A DNA stretch of 13,274 nucleotides from an uncultured Christensenella sp. (GTDB taxonomy: Bacteria; Bacillota; Clostridia; Christensenellales; UBA1242), in NCBI GenBank assembly GCA_949293925.1, contig CASFFI010000010.1, positions 1 through 13,274 on the forward strand, in the 5' to 3' direction. Position numbers and translations under genes: made by a program. Position 1 is the first letter of the stretch. Every line of letters begins with the position of its first letter. The notes under the pieces were generated by a model. It saw only the letters and a list, made by a program, of their open reading frames with translations, did no database searches and was not told the DNA's origin. This document shows positions 6,522 through 13,274 of this stretch, piece by piece.

Positions 6522-7884
6522 CTGTTTCTCCTAATAGATGTTTATCATTATTGTAATGTGTGTGCAACAAAAGTTTTGAATTGTCTGACAAAGGAGTGAT
6601 TAAAAAATCGTTATATAATTTAATAATTTCATCATTTGCATAACTTGCACGCTTTGCTCTTTTTTCATCAGTGTTGTAAAGACCGCTTGCTCGCAATTTT
6701 TCTACACCTCTATATTCCGATTTTGGACTTCCTCCACCGCCCACGCAACCATGAGGACAAGTCATAACTTCAATAAAATCATAATCCATTTCGCCCAATC
6801 TAATCGCATTTAAAACTGTTTGTGCCATTTTAGTGCCATAAATTACTGCTACTTTAACATTTCTACCACCGATTGTTACATTTGCTTCTTTTAATTCTGA
6901 TTCGCCTCTTACAGCCTTTAAATTCAAGAAATCATCACTTGGGTCTTTGCCTTCAACCAAAAAATATGCGGTTCTTAATGCTGCTTCCATAACACCGCCA
7001 CTCGTTCCAAATATAACACCAGCACCTGAACTATGAGATAAAACACTATCAAATTTATCATTTTTTAAAGATTTAAAATCAATATTTTTTTGTTTACCCA
7101 TACTAATTAGTTCTTGTGTTGTCAAAACAATATCAATATCACTATATGGCTCTTTGTCTTTGTTAAATATGTAGCAATTAGATAATTCCTTTCTGCCTCT
7201 TTCATATTTTTTTGCTGTACAAGGAACTATTGCACAACTGACTATTTTAGTAGCTGGTATATTCATCTTTTTTGCAAAATAAGTTTTTACCATTGCACCA
7301 ATCATAGAAACAGGACTTTTTGCTGTTGATAAATTTTTAATGAAATCAGGTTCAAAATATTCAACAAACTTTACCCACGCAGGACAACAAGAAGTAAGTT
7401 GTGGCAAATTTTTGTTTGTTTTTAATCTTTCAACAAATTCGCTTGCCTCTTCCATAATGGTAAGGTCGGCACCAAAACAAACATCAAACACATATTTTGC
7501 ACCCAAAGCACGAATATACGATACCATTTTATTTTCGACATTTGTTCCAAAATCTACACCAAATGCTTCACCTAACTGAACTCGAGTAGATGGTGCAGTA
7601 AACGCTACTAATACTTTATCTGGATCATTTGCGGCTTCAAAAAATTTTTTTGTATCATCTACTATTTTTAATGCACCCGTAGGACAATTCAAAGCGCATT
7701 GCCCACAATAAATACAAATTGCTTTATCATTTGTTTTCTTCAAGTCAAAATTTCCGTTTACGCCTATTTTATATTTACAGATATCTTTACATCTTCCACA
7801 ATTTACACAAAGACTTTCATCTCTATAAATGGAAGGATTGTCTAATTCAAATGGCACTCTAATATCTACAAATTCGTGTTTCAT
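6514..7884 (-). CDS. [FeFe] hydrogenase-like protein with two [4Fe-4S] clusters and H-cluster motifs
   Basis: A 456-residue cytoplasmic iron-sulfur protein of the iron-only hydrogenase large-subunit family. Two ferredoxin motifs come first: CVNCGRCKDIC (C26, C29, C32, C36) and CIYCGQCALNCP (C57, C60, C63, C67). The H-cluster signatures are L1 TSCCPAW (164-170), L2 VPCTAKKYE (220-228) and L3 EVMTCPHGCVGGGG (372-385). The predicted ligands are C167, C222, C376 and C380, with C166 as proton relay. Family blocks GADLTIMEE (138-146) and FGTSGGVMEAALRTAY (292-307) are also present. The methionine usually found in L2 (MPC) is Val220, and L3 ends GGGGSP rather than GGGQP. This may be a non-group-A enzyme, perhaps sensory or with altered bias. 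No small subunit and no HydE, HydF or HydG maturase is in the window. The ribosome site lies in the last hisS codons and the gap is 1 nt. Confidence 0.9.
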   Translation of the reverse strand: MKHEFVDIRVPFELDNPSIYRDESLCVNCGRCKDICKYKIGVNGNFDLKKTNDKAICIYCGQCALNCPTGALKIVDDTKKFFEAANDPDKVLVAFTAPSTRVQLGEAFGVDFGTNVENKMVSYIRALGAKYVFDVCFGADLTIMEEASEFVERLKTNKNLPQLTSCCPAWVKFVEYFEPDFIKNLSTAKSPVSMIGAMVKTYFAKKMNIPATKIVSCAIVPCTAKKYERGRKELSNCYIFNKDKEPYSDIDIVLTTQELISMGKQKNIDFKSLKNDKFDSVLSHSSGAGVIFGTSGGVMEAALRTAYFLVEGKDPSDDFLNLKAVRGESELKEANVTIGGRNVKVAVIYGTKMAQTVLNAIRLGEMDYDFIEVMTCPHGCVGGGGSPKSEYRGVEKLRASGLYNTDEKRAKRASYANDEIIKLYNDFLITPLSDNSKLLLHTHYNNDKHLLGETDE

Positions 7885-7885
7885 T

Positions 7886-9139
7886 TTATTCTCCTTTGTT
7901 CAACATTTTAATATTGCTAAGATTATAAGCATTTTTCATTTCTATGAAACAATCAAAATTAGCCTGTTTTAACTTGTCTAAAAGGTTAGAAATATTTTTA
8001 GGTCGTTTATAAACAGAAACTTTGTATTTTTTCATAAGTTTATTTTTTAATTTTAAAACAGATACAAAATCTTCTTCAGAATATATCAACGCCAATTTTA
8101 ATTTTTTAGGTTTTATCTTATTTGTTTTTTCTAATATTAAATAAGTTGGCTCAAATCCTAAACCAAAACCTACTGCCGGGATATTTACACCCAATAATTT
8201 CTGGCTAATTTTATCGTATCTTCCGCCACCACCAATAGCTCTAGAAAATTCATTTGAATAGGCTTCATACACAAAATCTGTGTAGTACTCTTGACCACGA
8301 ACTATTGTAACATCAAATATACAATTAAAACCTTTTGGCAAAACTTCTTTTAATGTATCTAAAATATAGCAAATTCTAGAAATATTTTCCGCTTTCACTC
8401 CATATTTTTTTAATGCATTTAAACCAATTGTTTTTATGTCATTAATTGAACTTATTAAAATATCAACTTTTTGTTTTTCAAAACCTTTTGATAATAATTC
8501 ATCACTAACTTTTTCAACACTTAATTTATCAAGTTTATCAAGTGAAATACAAATTGATTTTTCATAAGTTTCATCAAATCCCGCATTAGAAATTAAATCG
8601 TGCAAAATTTTTTTTGAATTTAGTTTCATTGTTATGTTCTCAAGTCCAATTTTTTTATAAACACTCATAACTGTTGAAATAATTTCAATTTCAGCCCTGT
8701 TTGATTCATCTCCCAAAATATCAATATCACATTGAATAAATTGTCTATCTCTACCCTTTTGTGGTTTTTCTGCTCTAAACGAATAATCAACTTGTATAGA
8801 CTTAAATGGCTTTGGCAATTTTTCAATATTATTTGCATACATTCTAAGAAGTGGCACTGTTAAATCATACCTTAATCCTTCTGAAACAATATCATCTTCA
8901 GTTAAATTTTCTTTATTTAAATTTAGTTCATTACCACGCTTAACTGTTTTAAACATTAATTTTAAGTTATCGCCACCTTCTGATTTATTAAGAATGGATA
9001 AATTCTCAAGAATAGGTGTGGAAATTAAACTAAAACCATTTGACATATATTCATCTATAATCATTCTTTTTAAACAATCTCTTAACTCTGCAGACTTTGG
9101 CAAATAATCATAAGTCCCCTTAATTGGATTTGCGTTCAT
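7886..9139 (-). CDS. hisS: Histidine--tRNA ligase, divergent motif 3
   Basis: Class II aminoacyl-tRNA synthetase charging tRNA-His, 417 residues. The class II core is clear: PIKGTYDYLP (5-14), GLRYDLTVPLLRMYA (88-102, histidine pocket), motif 2 FRAEKPQKGRDRQF (121-134, R122), the HisRS-specific VRGQEYYTDFVYE (280-292, catalytic R281) and GGGGRYDKI (303-311). Motif 3 reads PAVGFGLGFEPTYLIL (321-336), with Pro331 where HisRS normally has an ATP-binding Arg (GLER/GFER). The sequence here reads CCA, so the substitution is real in the given bases. The C-terminal anticodon-binding domain (about 345-417) is rather short. The retained R281 and R122 argue against the HisZ regulatory subunit, but activity should be checked. 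The start has AAAGGAG. It is first in an operon with the hydrogenase-like and HD genes. Confidence 0.92.
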   Translation of the reverse strand: MNANPIKGTYDYLPKSAELRDCLKRMIIDEYMSNGFSLISTPILENLSILNKSEGGDNLKLMFKTVKRGNELNLNKENLTEDDIVSEGLRYDLTVPLLRMYANNIEKLPKPFKSIQVDYSFRAEKPQKGRDRQFIQCDIDILGDESNRAEIEIISTVMSVYKKIGLENITMKLNSKKILHDLISNAGFDETYEKSICISLDKLDKLSVEKVSDELLSKGFEKQKVDILISSINDIKTIGLNALKKYGVKAENISRICYILDTLKEVLPKGFNCIFDVTIVRGQEYYTDFVYEAYSNEFSRAIGGGGRYDKISQKLLGVNIPAVGFGLGFEPTYLILEKTNKIKPKKLKLALIYSEEDFVSVLKLKNKLMKKYKVSVYKRPKNISNLLDKLKQANFDCFIEMKNAYNLSNIKMLNKGE

Positions 9140-9174
9140 AAAACTCCTTTAAAAATCATAATACACTGTAATTT

Positions 9175-9203
9175 AGTATAAAAAAATAATACCTAAAAGT
9201 CAA
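9175..9203 (-). promoter_or_regulatory. hisS: Near-consensus promoter of the hisS operon
   Basis: The minus strand has TTGACT at 9203-9198, a 17-bp spacer and TATACT at 9180-9175. The predicted start near 9168 gives a leader of only about 30 nt, too short for a T-box. The spacer overlaps the distal arm and T-tract of the veg terminator. Confidence 0.8.
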
Positions 9204-9233
9204 ACAATAGTGTTAACTAAAAGGTATTATTTT
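9183..9233 (-). terminator. veg: Terminator of veg, overlapping the hisS promoter
   Basis: A perfect 12-bp inverted repeat (AAAATAATACCT with AGGTATTATTTT) and a 27-nt loop, followed on the minus strand by a T-tract. It begins 12 nt after the veg stop. The long loop holds the hisS -35 element and the distal arm lies in the hisS spacer. Confidence 0.6.
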
Positions 9234-9245
9234 AAGTTATCAAGT

Positions 9246-9482
9246 TTAAAGTTCAGTAATTTTTACAAACCCGCACAATATATCATTATACGAATAAGTG
9301 TAAAGGTTTTTATTTTCATCTTTTCCTCTAACTGTAAAGACGCTAGGATAAACGCTGTCAATAATTCCTGCAAAATAAATCATTTTTTTTCTGCCAATAT
9401 TTACTTCAAAATTAAATTCTTTTCCTTTCATTAATTTTATTTTGCCTTTTACTTCGTTTAAAGCCATAGGTTGTTGTTTCAT
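9246..9482 (-). CDS. veg: Veg family protein
   Basis: A 78-residue basic beta-rich protein of the Veg/DUF1021 family, small Bacillota proteins. Bacillus subtilis Veg stimulates matrix gene expression and biofilm formation. Family landmarks are the GKIKLMKGKEF stretch (13-23), NIGRKK (28-33), VYPSVF (44-49) and YSYNDIL (63-69). The length is normal. I chose the ATG at 9482 because AAGGAG lies five bases upstream. A GTG at 9488 overlaps that site and is rejected. The gene stands alone, with its own candidate promoter and terminator, between the envelope operon and hisS. In B. subtilis veg has different neighbours, so this placement is lineage-specific. Any link to the nearby TasA-like operon is only suggestive. 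Confidence 0.9.
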   Translation of the reverse strand: MKQQPMALNEVKGKIKLMKGKEFNFEVNIGRKKMIYFAGIIDSVYPSVFTVRGKDENKNLYTYSYNDILCGFVKITEL

Positions 9483-9487
9483 AACCA

Positions 9488-9493
9488 CTCCTT
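9488..9493 (-). promoter_or_regulatory. veg: Ribosome binding site deciding the veg start
   Basis: The minus strand reads AAGGAG five bases before the ATG at 9482. It overlaps the alternative in-frame GTG (9488-9486), so that GTG cannot be the start. Confidence 0.8.
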
Positions 9494-9519
9494 AACATAT
9501 TTTGGCAAATATTTTTATT

Positions 9520-9547
9520 AAAATACGAATTTTACAATTTTAGACAA
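9520..9547 (-). promoter_or_regulatory. veg: Candidate veg promoter
   Basis: TTGTCT at 9547-9542, a 16-bp spacer and TATTTT at 9525-9520. Each hexamer matches consensus at four of six positions. The expected leader is about 30 nt. It is the best match in the gap. Confidence 0.35.
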
Positions 9548-9569
9548 AAAAAGACATTTACAATGCCTT
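9546..9569 (-). terminator. Likely terminator at the end of the envelope operon
   Basis: On the minus strand AAGGCATT pairs with AATGTCTT (one G-U pair) around a 3-nt loop, followed by a T run. It lies about 110 nt after the stop at 9680 and just upstream of the candidate veg promoter. Confidence 0.55.
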
Positions 9570-9612
9570 AATATTTTTTATAAGATTTGTGTAGAATAAA
9601 TGCCTTTTAAAA

Positions 9613-9645
9613 TATGCTAAAACGATAAACTTAAAGTTTTGCATA
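9613..9645. repeat. Inverted repeat downstream of the envelope operon
   Basis: TATGC-T-AAAAC pairs with GTTTTGCATA, a 10-bp stem with one bulged T and a 12-nt loop. The loop contributes to a smaller palindrome (AAACTT and AAGTTT). No strong T-tract follows on either strand. It could be an mRNA-stabilising stem, a weak terminator or a protein-binding site. Confidence 0.45.
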
Positions 9646-9679
9646 AAGCATAATAATTTAAAAACAAAAGATAATTTAA

Positions 9680-10540
9680 TTAAACTCTGCTCGCAATTAT
9701 GTAAATATTTAATCCTAATTGATTTAGGTAATATTCTTGTTCAATATTTGATAAGAATATGTAAGCAAAAAGTTCTAACCTTTCACCTTCTTGCTGTAAT
9801 GTAATAGTACTAGGATTTATAGTACTATCCAAATAATAGTAGTTATCATCTGAATTAAAAATCCAATTTTCAACAGAACTATTTGTAAACAAATTTGCTA
9901 CAACATTACTGCCATAAGTACACTCAACTTTAAACTTCACATCATACTCAACATTTAATGGAAGTTGAAGGGCGACAGACAATAATAGTCCCCGTTCTGC
10001 ATATCTTCCACCTATCAGTTCATTAGGTAAATAAAATTCCGAAATATTTTTATTATTGACAAAACACACAACTTCATCATCACTATCCAAATAAATATGT
10101 GCATCATAATTATCTCTTAACAAAAGTAAATAAATTATTAAATATCCACAAATAAGTAACCACAAAATTAATAATACTATTGCAAGAAGTTGTTTACGCT
10201 TTTGTCTAGGGGCTACAATTGTTACAACTTCTTCTGTCTCGTCTGAAACATTATTAGACTGAATTGGTCCACTGTCTGCATTATTTTTTATTGAATTGTT
10301 TGCTGATTTATTTGATTTTGCTGATTTTTTTACATTATTCTTTTCCGCTTCTTCAAGTTTAACTGTAGGCGAATAACTTTCATTCATTATTGAAGTTTTT
10401 TTAGTAAGTTCGTCCAACTGTGAATCAAGTTTAGCTTTTCCAGCTTTTTTAGTAGCAGAAGAATTAGGCTTTTTTAAGCCCTTTTGTAAATCGTTTTCTT
10501 TTATTTTATTAATTAATTCTTCTCTTGAACTTTTACCCAT
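9680..10540 (-). CDS. Single-pass membrane protein with long charged cytoplasmic tail and TasA-like outer domain
   Basis: A 286-residue protein of unrecognised family. Residues 1-112 are Lys, Ser, Asn and Glu rich, with no predicted fold. A basic patch PRQKRK (111-116) precedes one transmembrane segment (about 117-141). By the positive-inside rule the N-terminal tail is cytoplasmic and residues 142-286 are outside. The outer part is beta-rich. VEYDVKFKVECTY (198-209), then NWIFNSDDNYYYLD (225-238), INPSTITLQ (241-249) and a closing LGLNIYIIASRV (275-286) follow the strand order of TasA/camelysin-like sandwiches, as does the end of the neighbouring GLUG protein. It is the last of three co-directional genes, 9 nt after the previous stop, with GAGGG before the ATG. 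It may anchor or regulate the exported partners. That role is inference. Confidence 0.75.
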   Translation of the reverse strand: MGKSSREELINKIKENDLQKGLKKPNSSATKKAGKAKLDSQLDELTKKTSIMNESYSPTVKLEEAEKNNVKKSAKSNKSANNSIKNNADSGPIQSNNVSDETEEVVTIVAPRQKRKQLLAIVLLILWLLICGYLIIYLLLLRDNYDAHIYLDSDDEVVCFVNNKNISEFYLPNELIGGRYAERGLLLSVALQLPLNVEYDVKFKVECTYGSNVVANLFTNSSVENWIFNSDDNYYYLDSTINPSTITLQQEGERLELFAYIFLSNIEQEYYLNQLGLNIYIIASRV

Positions 10541-10549
10541 ATTCCCTCT

Positions 10550-12307
10550 TTATGAAAAATTTGAAGTATCTGCTTCGCATACAATATACAAATTAAACAC
10601 CGCATCATCATAATCCTTTAATGCATCGTATGACAAAGTAAATCCCGTAAACATATTCATAGTTTTATCATCAGCAATAGTACTGTCAATAAAATTACCG
10701 CTTGAATTTGATTGATAAACATACCAACCATCATTGTCTTTATTAAATGTATTGGTAAAACCGTTATCATCAATTTCGCTACCAATAGTTAGTGATAAGC
10801 CGTCAGTTTTGACAACGCCATCAAGCGAATAAAATACTTTAAATCTAAAATAAACGGGCGCACTGTCATAATTTCTAACAATAATATTTAGTGCATAGAA
10901 TGTATCTGGATTTACTATAGTTTGGTTTAAACTATCTATAGTGTAAGGCATGCCATCGTCTAGTTCGTAATAAACATCTCCTACAAAAATCGTACCAACT
11001 GGGAAATTGAAACCTATAGCACTATTAATAAAATACTGATATGATATGTCTGTTAAATTATCGACACTTGTAGTTGCCCGCCAACTGCCAACTGACCAAT
11101 TAGAAGCATTATTAAAGAAAGTAACATCTTCAAAATTTGATGGATTAATCAAAGTTGCAGAATTGTAATTAAAATTTCCTTTATAATTAAATTTTGTATC
11201 GACAGAAGCATAACAATTATTAGTTGCAAATGTCGAATATCCCACAATATCCCCTGTTCTTCCATTTGGTGAATTTATAAATGTGTTTGCTGTAAAACAA
11301 TCAGAAATTGTTGAAATACTTGTTGTTAAAATTCTGCCTACCAAACCACCTGCACTAGCGTTATTTGAAGAAGTGTTTGAATAACTTGTCGTTATGTTAT
11401 TTACTGCATAGCAATTAGTAATATTTGCACCTAGCATATACCCTACAAGTCCACCAACCGATTGTAAACTAGAAGAAGTTGAAGATGTATTTTTTACATA
11501 GAAATTTAAATCTGAGAATGAATTAGAAACATTATTAATATAAGTTGCATTATCCTGTGAAATATGCCCTACAATACCGCCAGCATAAAGAATTTCAGAA
11601 GTTGAAATGTTTGCAGTAGTATTAGTATTATTTCCTCTTACAAAACAATTATCTATTGTAGTATTCTGAATATGACCAGCAATGCCACCAAATTTTATAT
11701 TTGAAGTCGAATTAAGATTTACATTATTTATAAATACGCCCAAATTTAAAATTGTCGCATTTTGAAGATAACCAAATAATCCATATTGTTCATAATCCCA
11801 GTTATCTGTTATAGTAAGATTATAAATTACATGACCATTTCCATTAAATGTGCCTGAAAAATATCTCGATAAATTAGTACTATTAAATCCAATAGGAACC
11901 CACGAATTTTGTTCATTTAAGGTTATGTTTGTATTTAAATTTACTGTGTAACCATCGAAAGAATCGCCATAATCATTTATACGACTTTTAAAATACGCTA
12001 AAGCCTGTGCCGTATTCAAATTCAGCGTTTTATTTATAGTGTTTATGATGTAGCCATCAGGTGCTACTGCAGGTATATTGTAACCATAATCTAAAGAATC
12101 ACCTTTACCCATACCTAGATATTGTTTGTTTACTTTTACATTTTGACTGCCGACTTGCATAATATAATATGAATTATTTGTAGATGTATCTTTACCGCTA
12201 TAGAAATATGTAATTGTATAAGAAATTGTTGAAAACAGAATGGAAAAACCTAGCAGCACAACTGCCAGTATTAAATATATAGATTTTTTCCTTTCATTAT
12301 TTATCAT
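10550..12307 (-). CDS. GLUG-repeat beta-helix surface protein with C-terminal TasA-like domain
   Basis: A 585-residue exported protein. A basic start and a hydrophobic segment (about 9-29) form a signal or membrane anchor. Residues 98-165 match the lead-in of GLUG adhesins: FDGYTVNLNTNITL (117-130), SWVPIG (135-140) and FSGTFNGNGHVIYNLTI (150-166). At least six GLUG-type turns follow: YGLFGY (175-180), FGGIAGH (206-212), AGGIVGH (242-248), VGGLVGY (284-290), AGGLVGR (319-325) and TGDIVGY (351-357), most ending in NC-type turns (for example ITNCYA). Such repeats form right-handed beta-helices in adhesins. The C-terminus (about 468-580) resembles a TasA-like sandwich: VYFRFKVFY (485-493), DGWYVYQ (526-532) and FNLYIVCEAD (571-580). 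There is no LPXTG sorting signal. I chose the ATG at 12307, six bases after AAGGAG. A TTG one codon earlier is rejected. The gap to the upstream stop is 3 nt. Confidence 0.85.
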   Translation of the reverse strand: MINNERKKSIYLILAVVLLGFSILFSTISYTITYFYSGKDTSTNNSYYIMQVGSQNVKVNKQYLGMGKGDSLDYGYNIPAVAPDGYIINTINKTLNLNTAQALAYFKSRINDYGDSFDGYTVNLNTNITLNEQNSWVPIGFNSTNLSRYFSGTFNGNGHVIYNLTITDNWDYEQYGLFGYLQNATILNLGVFINNVNLNSTSNIKFGGIAGHIQNTTIDNCFVRGNNTNTTANISTSEILYAGGIVGHISQDNATYINNVSNSFSDLNFYVKNTSSTSSSLQSVGGLVGYMLGANITNCYAVNNITTSYSNTSSNNASAGGLVGRILTTSISTISDCFTANTFINSPNGRTGDIVGYSTFATNNCYASVDTKFNYKGNFNYNSATLINPSNFEDVTFFNNASNWSVGSWRATTSVDNLTDISYQYFINSAIGFNFPVGTIFVGDVYYELDDGMPYTIDSLNQTIVNPDTFYALNIIVRNYDSAPVYFRFKVFYSLDGVVKTDGLSLTIGSEIDDNGFTNTFNKDNDGWYVYQSNSSGNFIDSTIADDKTMNMFTGFTLSYDALKDYDDAVFNLYIVCEADTSNFS

Positions 12308-12310
12308 CAA

Positions 12311-13198
12311 TTACTCCTTAGCGTATGCTTGTAACCATCTTGTTGGGTATGGATAACTATTAATTGCACCCCAAATACTATTTAGAGCAGAAACTTTTTC
12401 AGCGCCGTTTTGAAAATCTGCTTGTACAGTTTCGATATAAACTCTTATTTGAAGTTTTTTGCCTGCAATTTCTGAAAAATCATCATCGTAATTTGCATAC
12501 AAATCAGGATTTACTGCACTGAAAGAATTTAATTCTTCTTTTGAGTACATATAAATAGAATCTGCAATATCGTATGGTTCTGTTGAAGTATAATCTGCAC
12601 TATCAATTCCTGGCATAAACGCACTATCGTTATTACTTCCATTTACGAAATAATATAGTCCATCTCCAAAAACTGAATTGTATTTTTCAACTGTTTTGCT
12701 TTGTACAAAATAATCAGAATTTGGGTCTTTGACGCTATTGCCTTGAGAATACCCCAAAGCAAAATATTTTCCATAATCTTTAGAAGTGTCCGCCGTAACT
12801 GTCTGATTTCCATTTCCGTCATCAACAATGTCAACAATATATACGTTCAAACCAATTCTCATATACTGATTAATGGTTGCTGTATTCCAAATTGCGAGAG
12901 TCGTATTGTTTAAACTAACACTTTTTCCATAAGTGATATTTGAAATTTCTTCATCGCCAAGTGTTAAAATTATAAAATTTTCACTTAAATAATTTTGATT
13001 TTGAGTGTATGTTGTGCCATCATTATCTCTTGAACAAAACACCGCACCAACTTTACCCAAAGTAATAACATTAGCAGTAGAACCCACAGTTGCGGTAAAA
13101 TATGAATAAGTTGCTTTAACAAACATACTCCCTGTTATAATAAACACAATAACAGCGATTATTAATATTAAAGATAATCTTGATTTTTTAATATCCAT
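12311..13198 (-). CDS. SipW-dependent-type / TasA-like exported protein
   Basis: A 295-residue exported protein. A basic N-terminus and a hydrophobic segment (about 8-27) lead into ATYSYFTATVGSTANVITLG (29-48). This is the pattern typical of SipW-processed TasA, CalY and camelysin-like proteins (AYFTD followed by a T/N-rich stretch and a first strand). The body is beta-rich: NTATINQYMRIGLNVYIVDI (105-124) is the paired-strand motif that usually reads N-G-x-x-x-Y-[VM]-R-V. GDGLYYFVNG (178-187) and KLQIRVYIETVQAD (248-261) match the final strands of the fold. TasA polymerises into biofilm amyloid-like fibres. Whether this protein does so is inference. It may be the main fibre subunit or a minor one. 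The start is ATG with GGAGGG upstream. It leads the three-gene cluster. No SipW peptidase gene is visible, though one could lie just beyond the right edge. Confidence 0.8.
   Translation of the reverse strand: MDIKKSRLSLILIIAVIVFIITGSMFVKATYSYFTATVGSTANVITLGKVGAVFCSRDNDGTTYTQNQNYLSENFIILTLGDEEISNITYGKSVSLNNTTLAIWNTATINQYMRIGLNVYIVDIVDDGNGNQTVTADTSKDYGKYFALGYSQGNSVKDPNSDYFVQSKTVEKYNSVFGDGLYYFVNGSNNDSAFMPGIDSADYTSTEPYDIADSIYMYSKEELNSFSAVNPDLYANYDDDFSEIAGKKLQIRVYIETVQADFQNGAEKVSALNSIWGAINSYPYPTRWLQAYAKE
12314..12319 (-). promoter_or_regulatory. Ribosome binding site within the last codons of the TasA-like gene
   Basis: The minus strand reads AAGGAG six bases before the ATG at 12307. It forms the last Lys and Glu codons of the upstream gene. 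This fixes the GLUG protein start and implies coupled translation. Confidence 0.8.
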
Positions 13199-13212
13199 AT
13201 TTTACCCTCCTT

Positions 13213-13274
13213 TTAACCTAAATTATTAATCAAATCTTCATAATTTTTATAAACTGTAAACTTTTGTTTCATAA
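13213..13274 (-). CDS. 3' end of an upstream reading frame (cut by window edge), unidentified
   Basis: An open frame enters from the right edge and ends in TAA at 13215-13213, 14 nt before the TasA-like start. The visible residues are MKQKFTVYKNYEDLINNLG, with an ATG at 13272 that may be internal or the true start of a 19-residue peptide. The tight spacing to a good ribosome site suggests it belongs to the same operon. A signal peptidase or another cluster member would fit, but nothing in these residues identifies it. Confidence 0.35.
   Translation of the reverse strand, partial: MKQKFTVYKNYEDLINNLG

Noticed and set aside
9140..9203. T-box leader for hisS
   Set aside because: The promoter lies only about 35 to 65 bases from the start codon, and no T-box or specifier stem fits in a leader of about 30 nt.
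11200..11900. Tandem DNA repeats in the GLUG gene
   Set aside because: The repetition is at protein level only (G-G-[IL]-V-G turns). The DNA copies have diverged, so there is no direct-repeat array or CRISPR.

Overview
This window looks like a chromosomal segment of a low-GC, anaerobic member of the Bacillota, probably an uncultured Clostridia-type lineage. The basis is strongly AT-rich DNA, AGGAG-type ribosome binding sites, a Veg-family protein, an iron-only hydrogenase-like protein and SipW/TasA-like exported proteins. TGG is used for Trp and every stop I checked is TAA or TAG. The exact genus cannot be read from the sequence. Every gene I can support is on the minus strand, so transcription runs from high to low coordinates.

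Region 1 (1-3377), gyrase operon. gyrB, a small RelA/SpoT-type HD hydrolase gene and the 5' part of gyrA are packed with overlaps or gaps of a few bases. The hydrolase gene sits between the two gyrase subunit genes.

Region 2 (3378-5836), two single-gene units. One is a small membrane protein with a C-terminal AT-hook-like motif. It has a good extended -10 promoter and its own terminator, and it lies next to a block of about 360 bases with only about 8% G+C. The other is a 388-residue protein whose C-terminal half resembles a degenerate diadenylate cyclase (DAC/DisA_N) fold. It also has its own promoter and terminator.

Region 3 (5902-9203), a hisS, [FeFe] hydrogenase-like, HD-hydrolase operon. 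It has a near-consensus promoter, 1-nt or overlapping junctions and a terminator that overlaps the last stop codon. The HisRS lacks the usual motif 3 arginine.

Region 4 (9183-9569), monocistronic veg. Its terminator stem contains the spacer of the hisS promoter.

Region 5 (9613-13274), an envelope operon. Its genes are a SipW-dependent/TasA-like exported protein, a GLUG-repeat beta-helix protein ending in a TasA-like beta-sandwich, and a single-pass protein with a long charged cytoplasmic tail and a short outer domain of similar character. An incomplete reading frame enters from the right edge. This three-protein set is the best candidate in the window for an undescribed system, probably a surface fibre or adhesin assembly.
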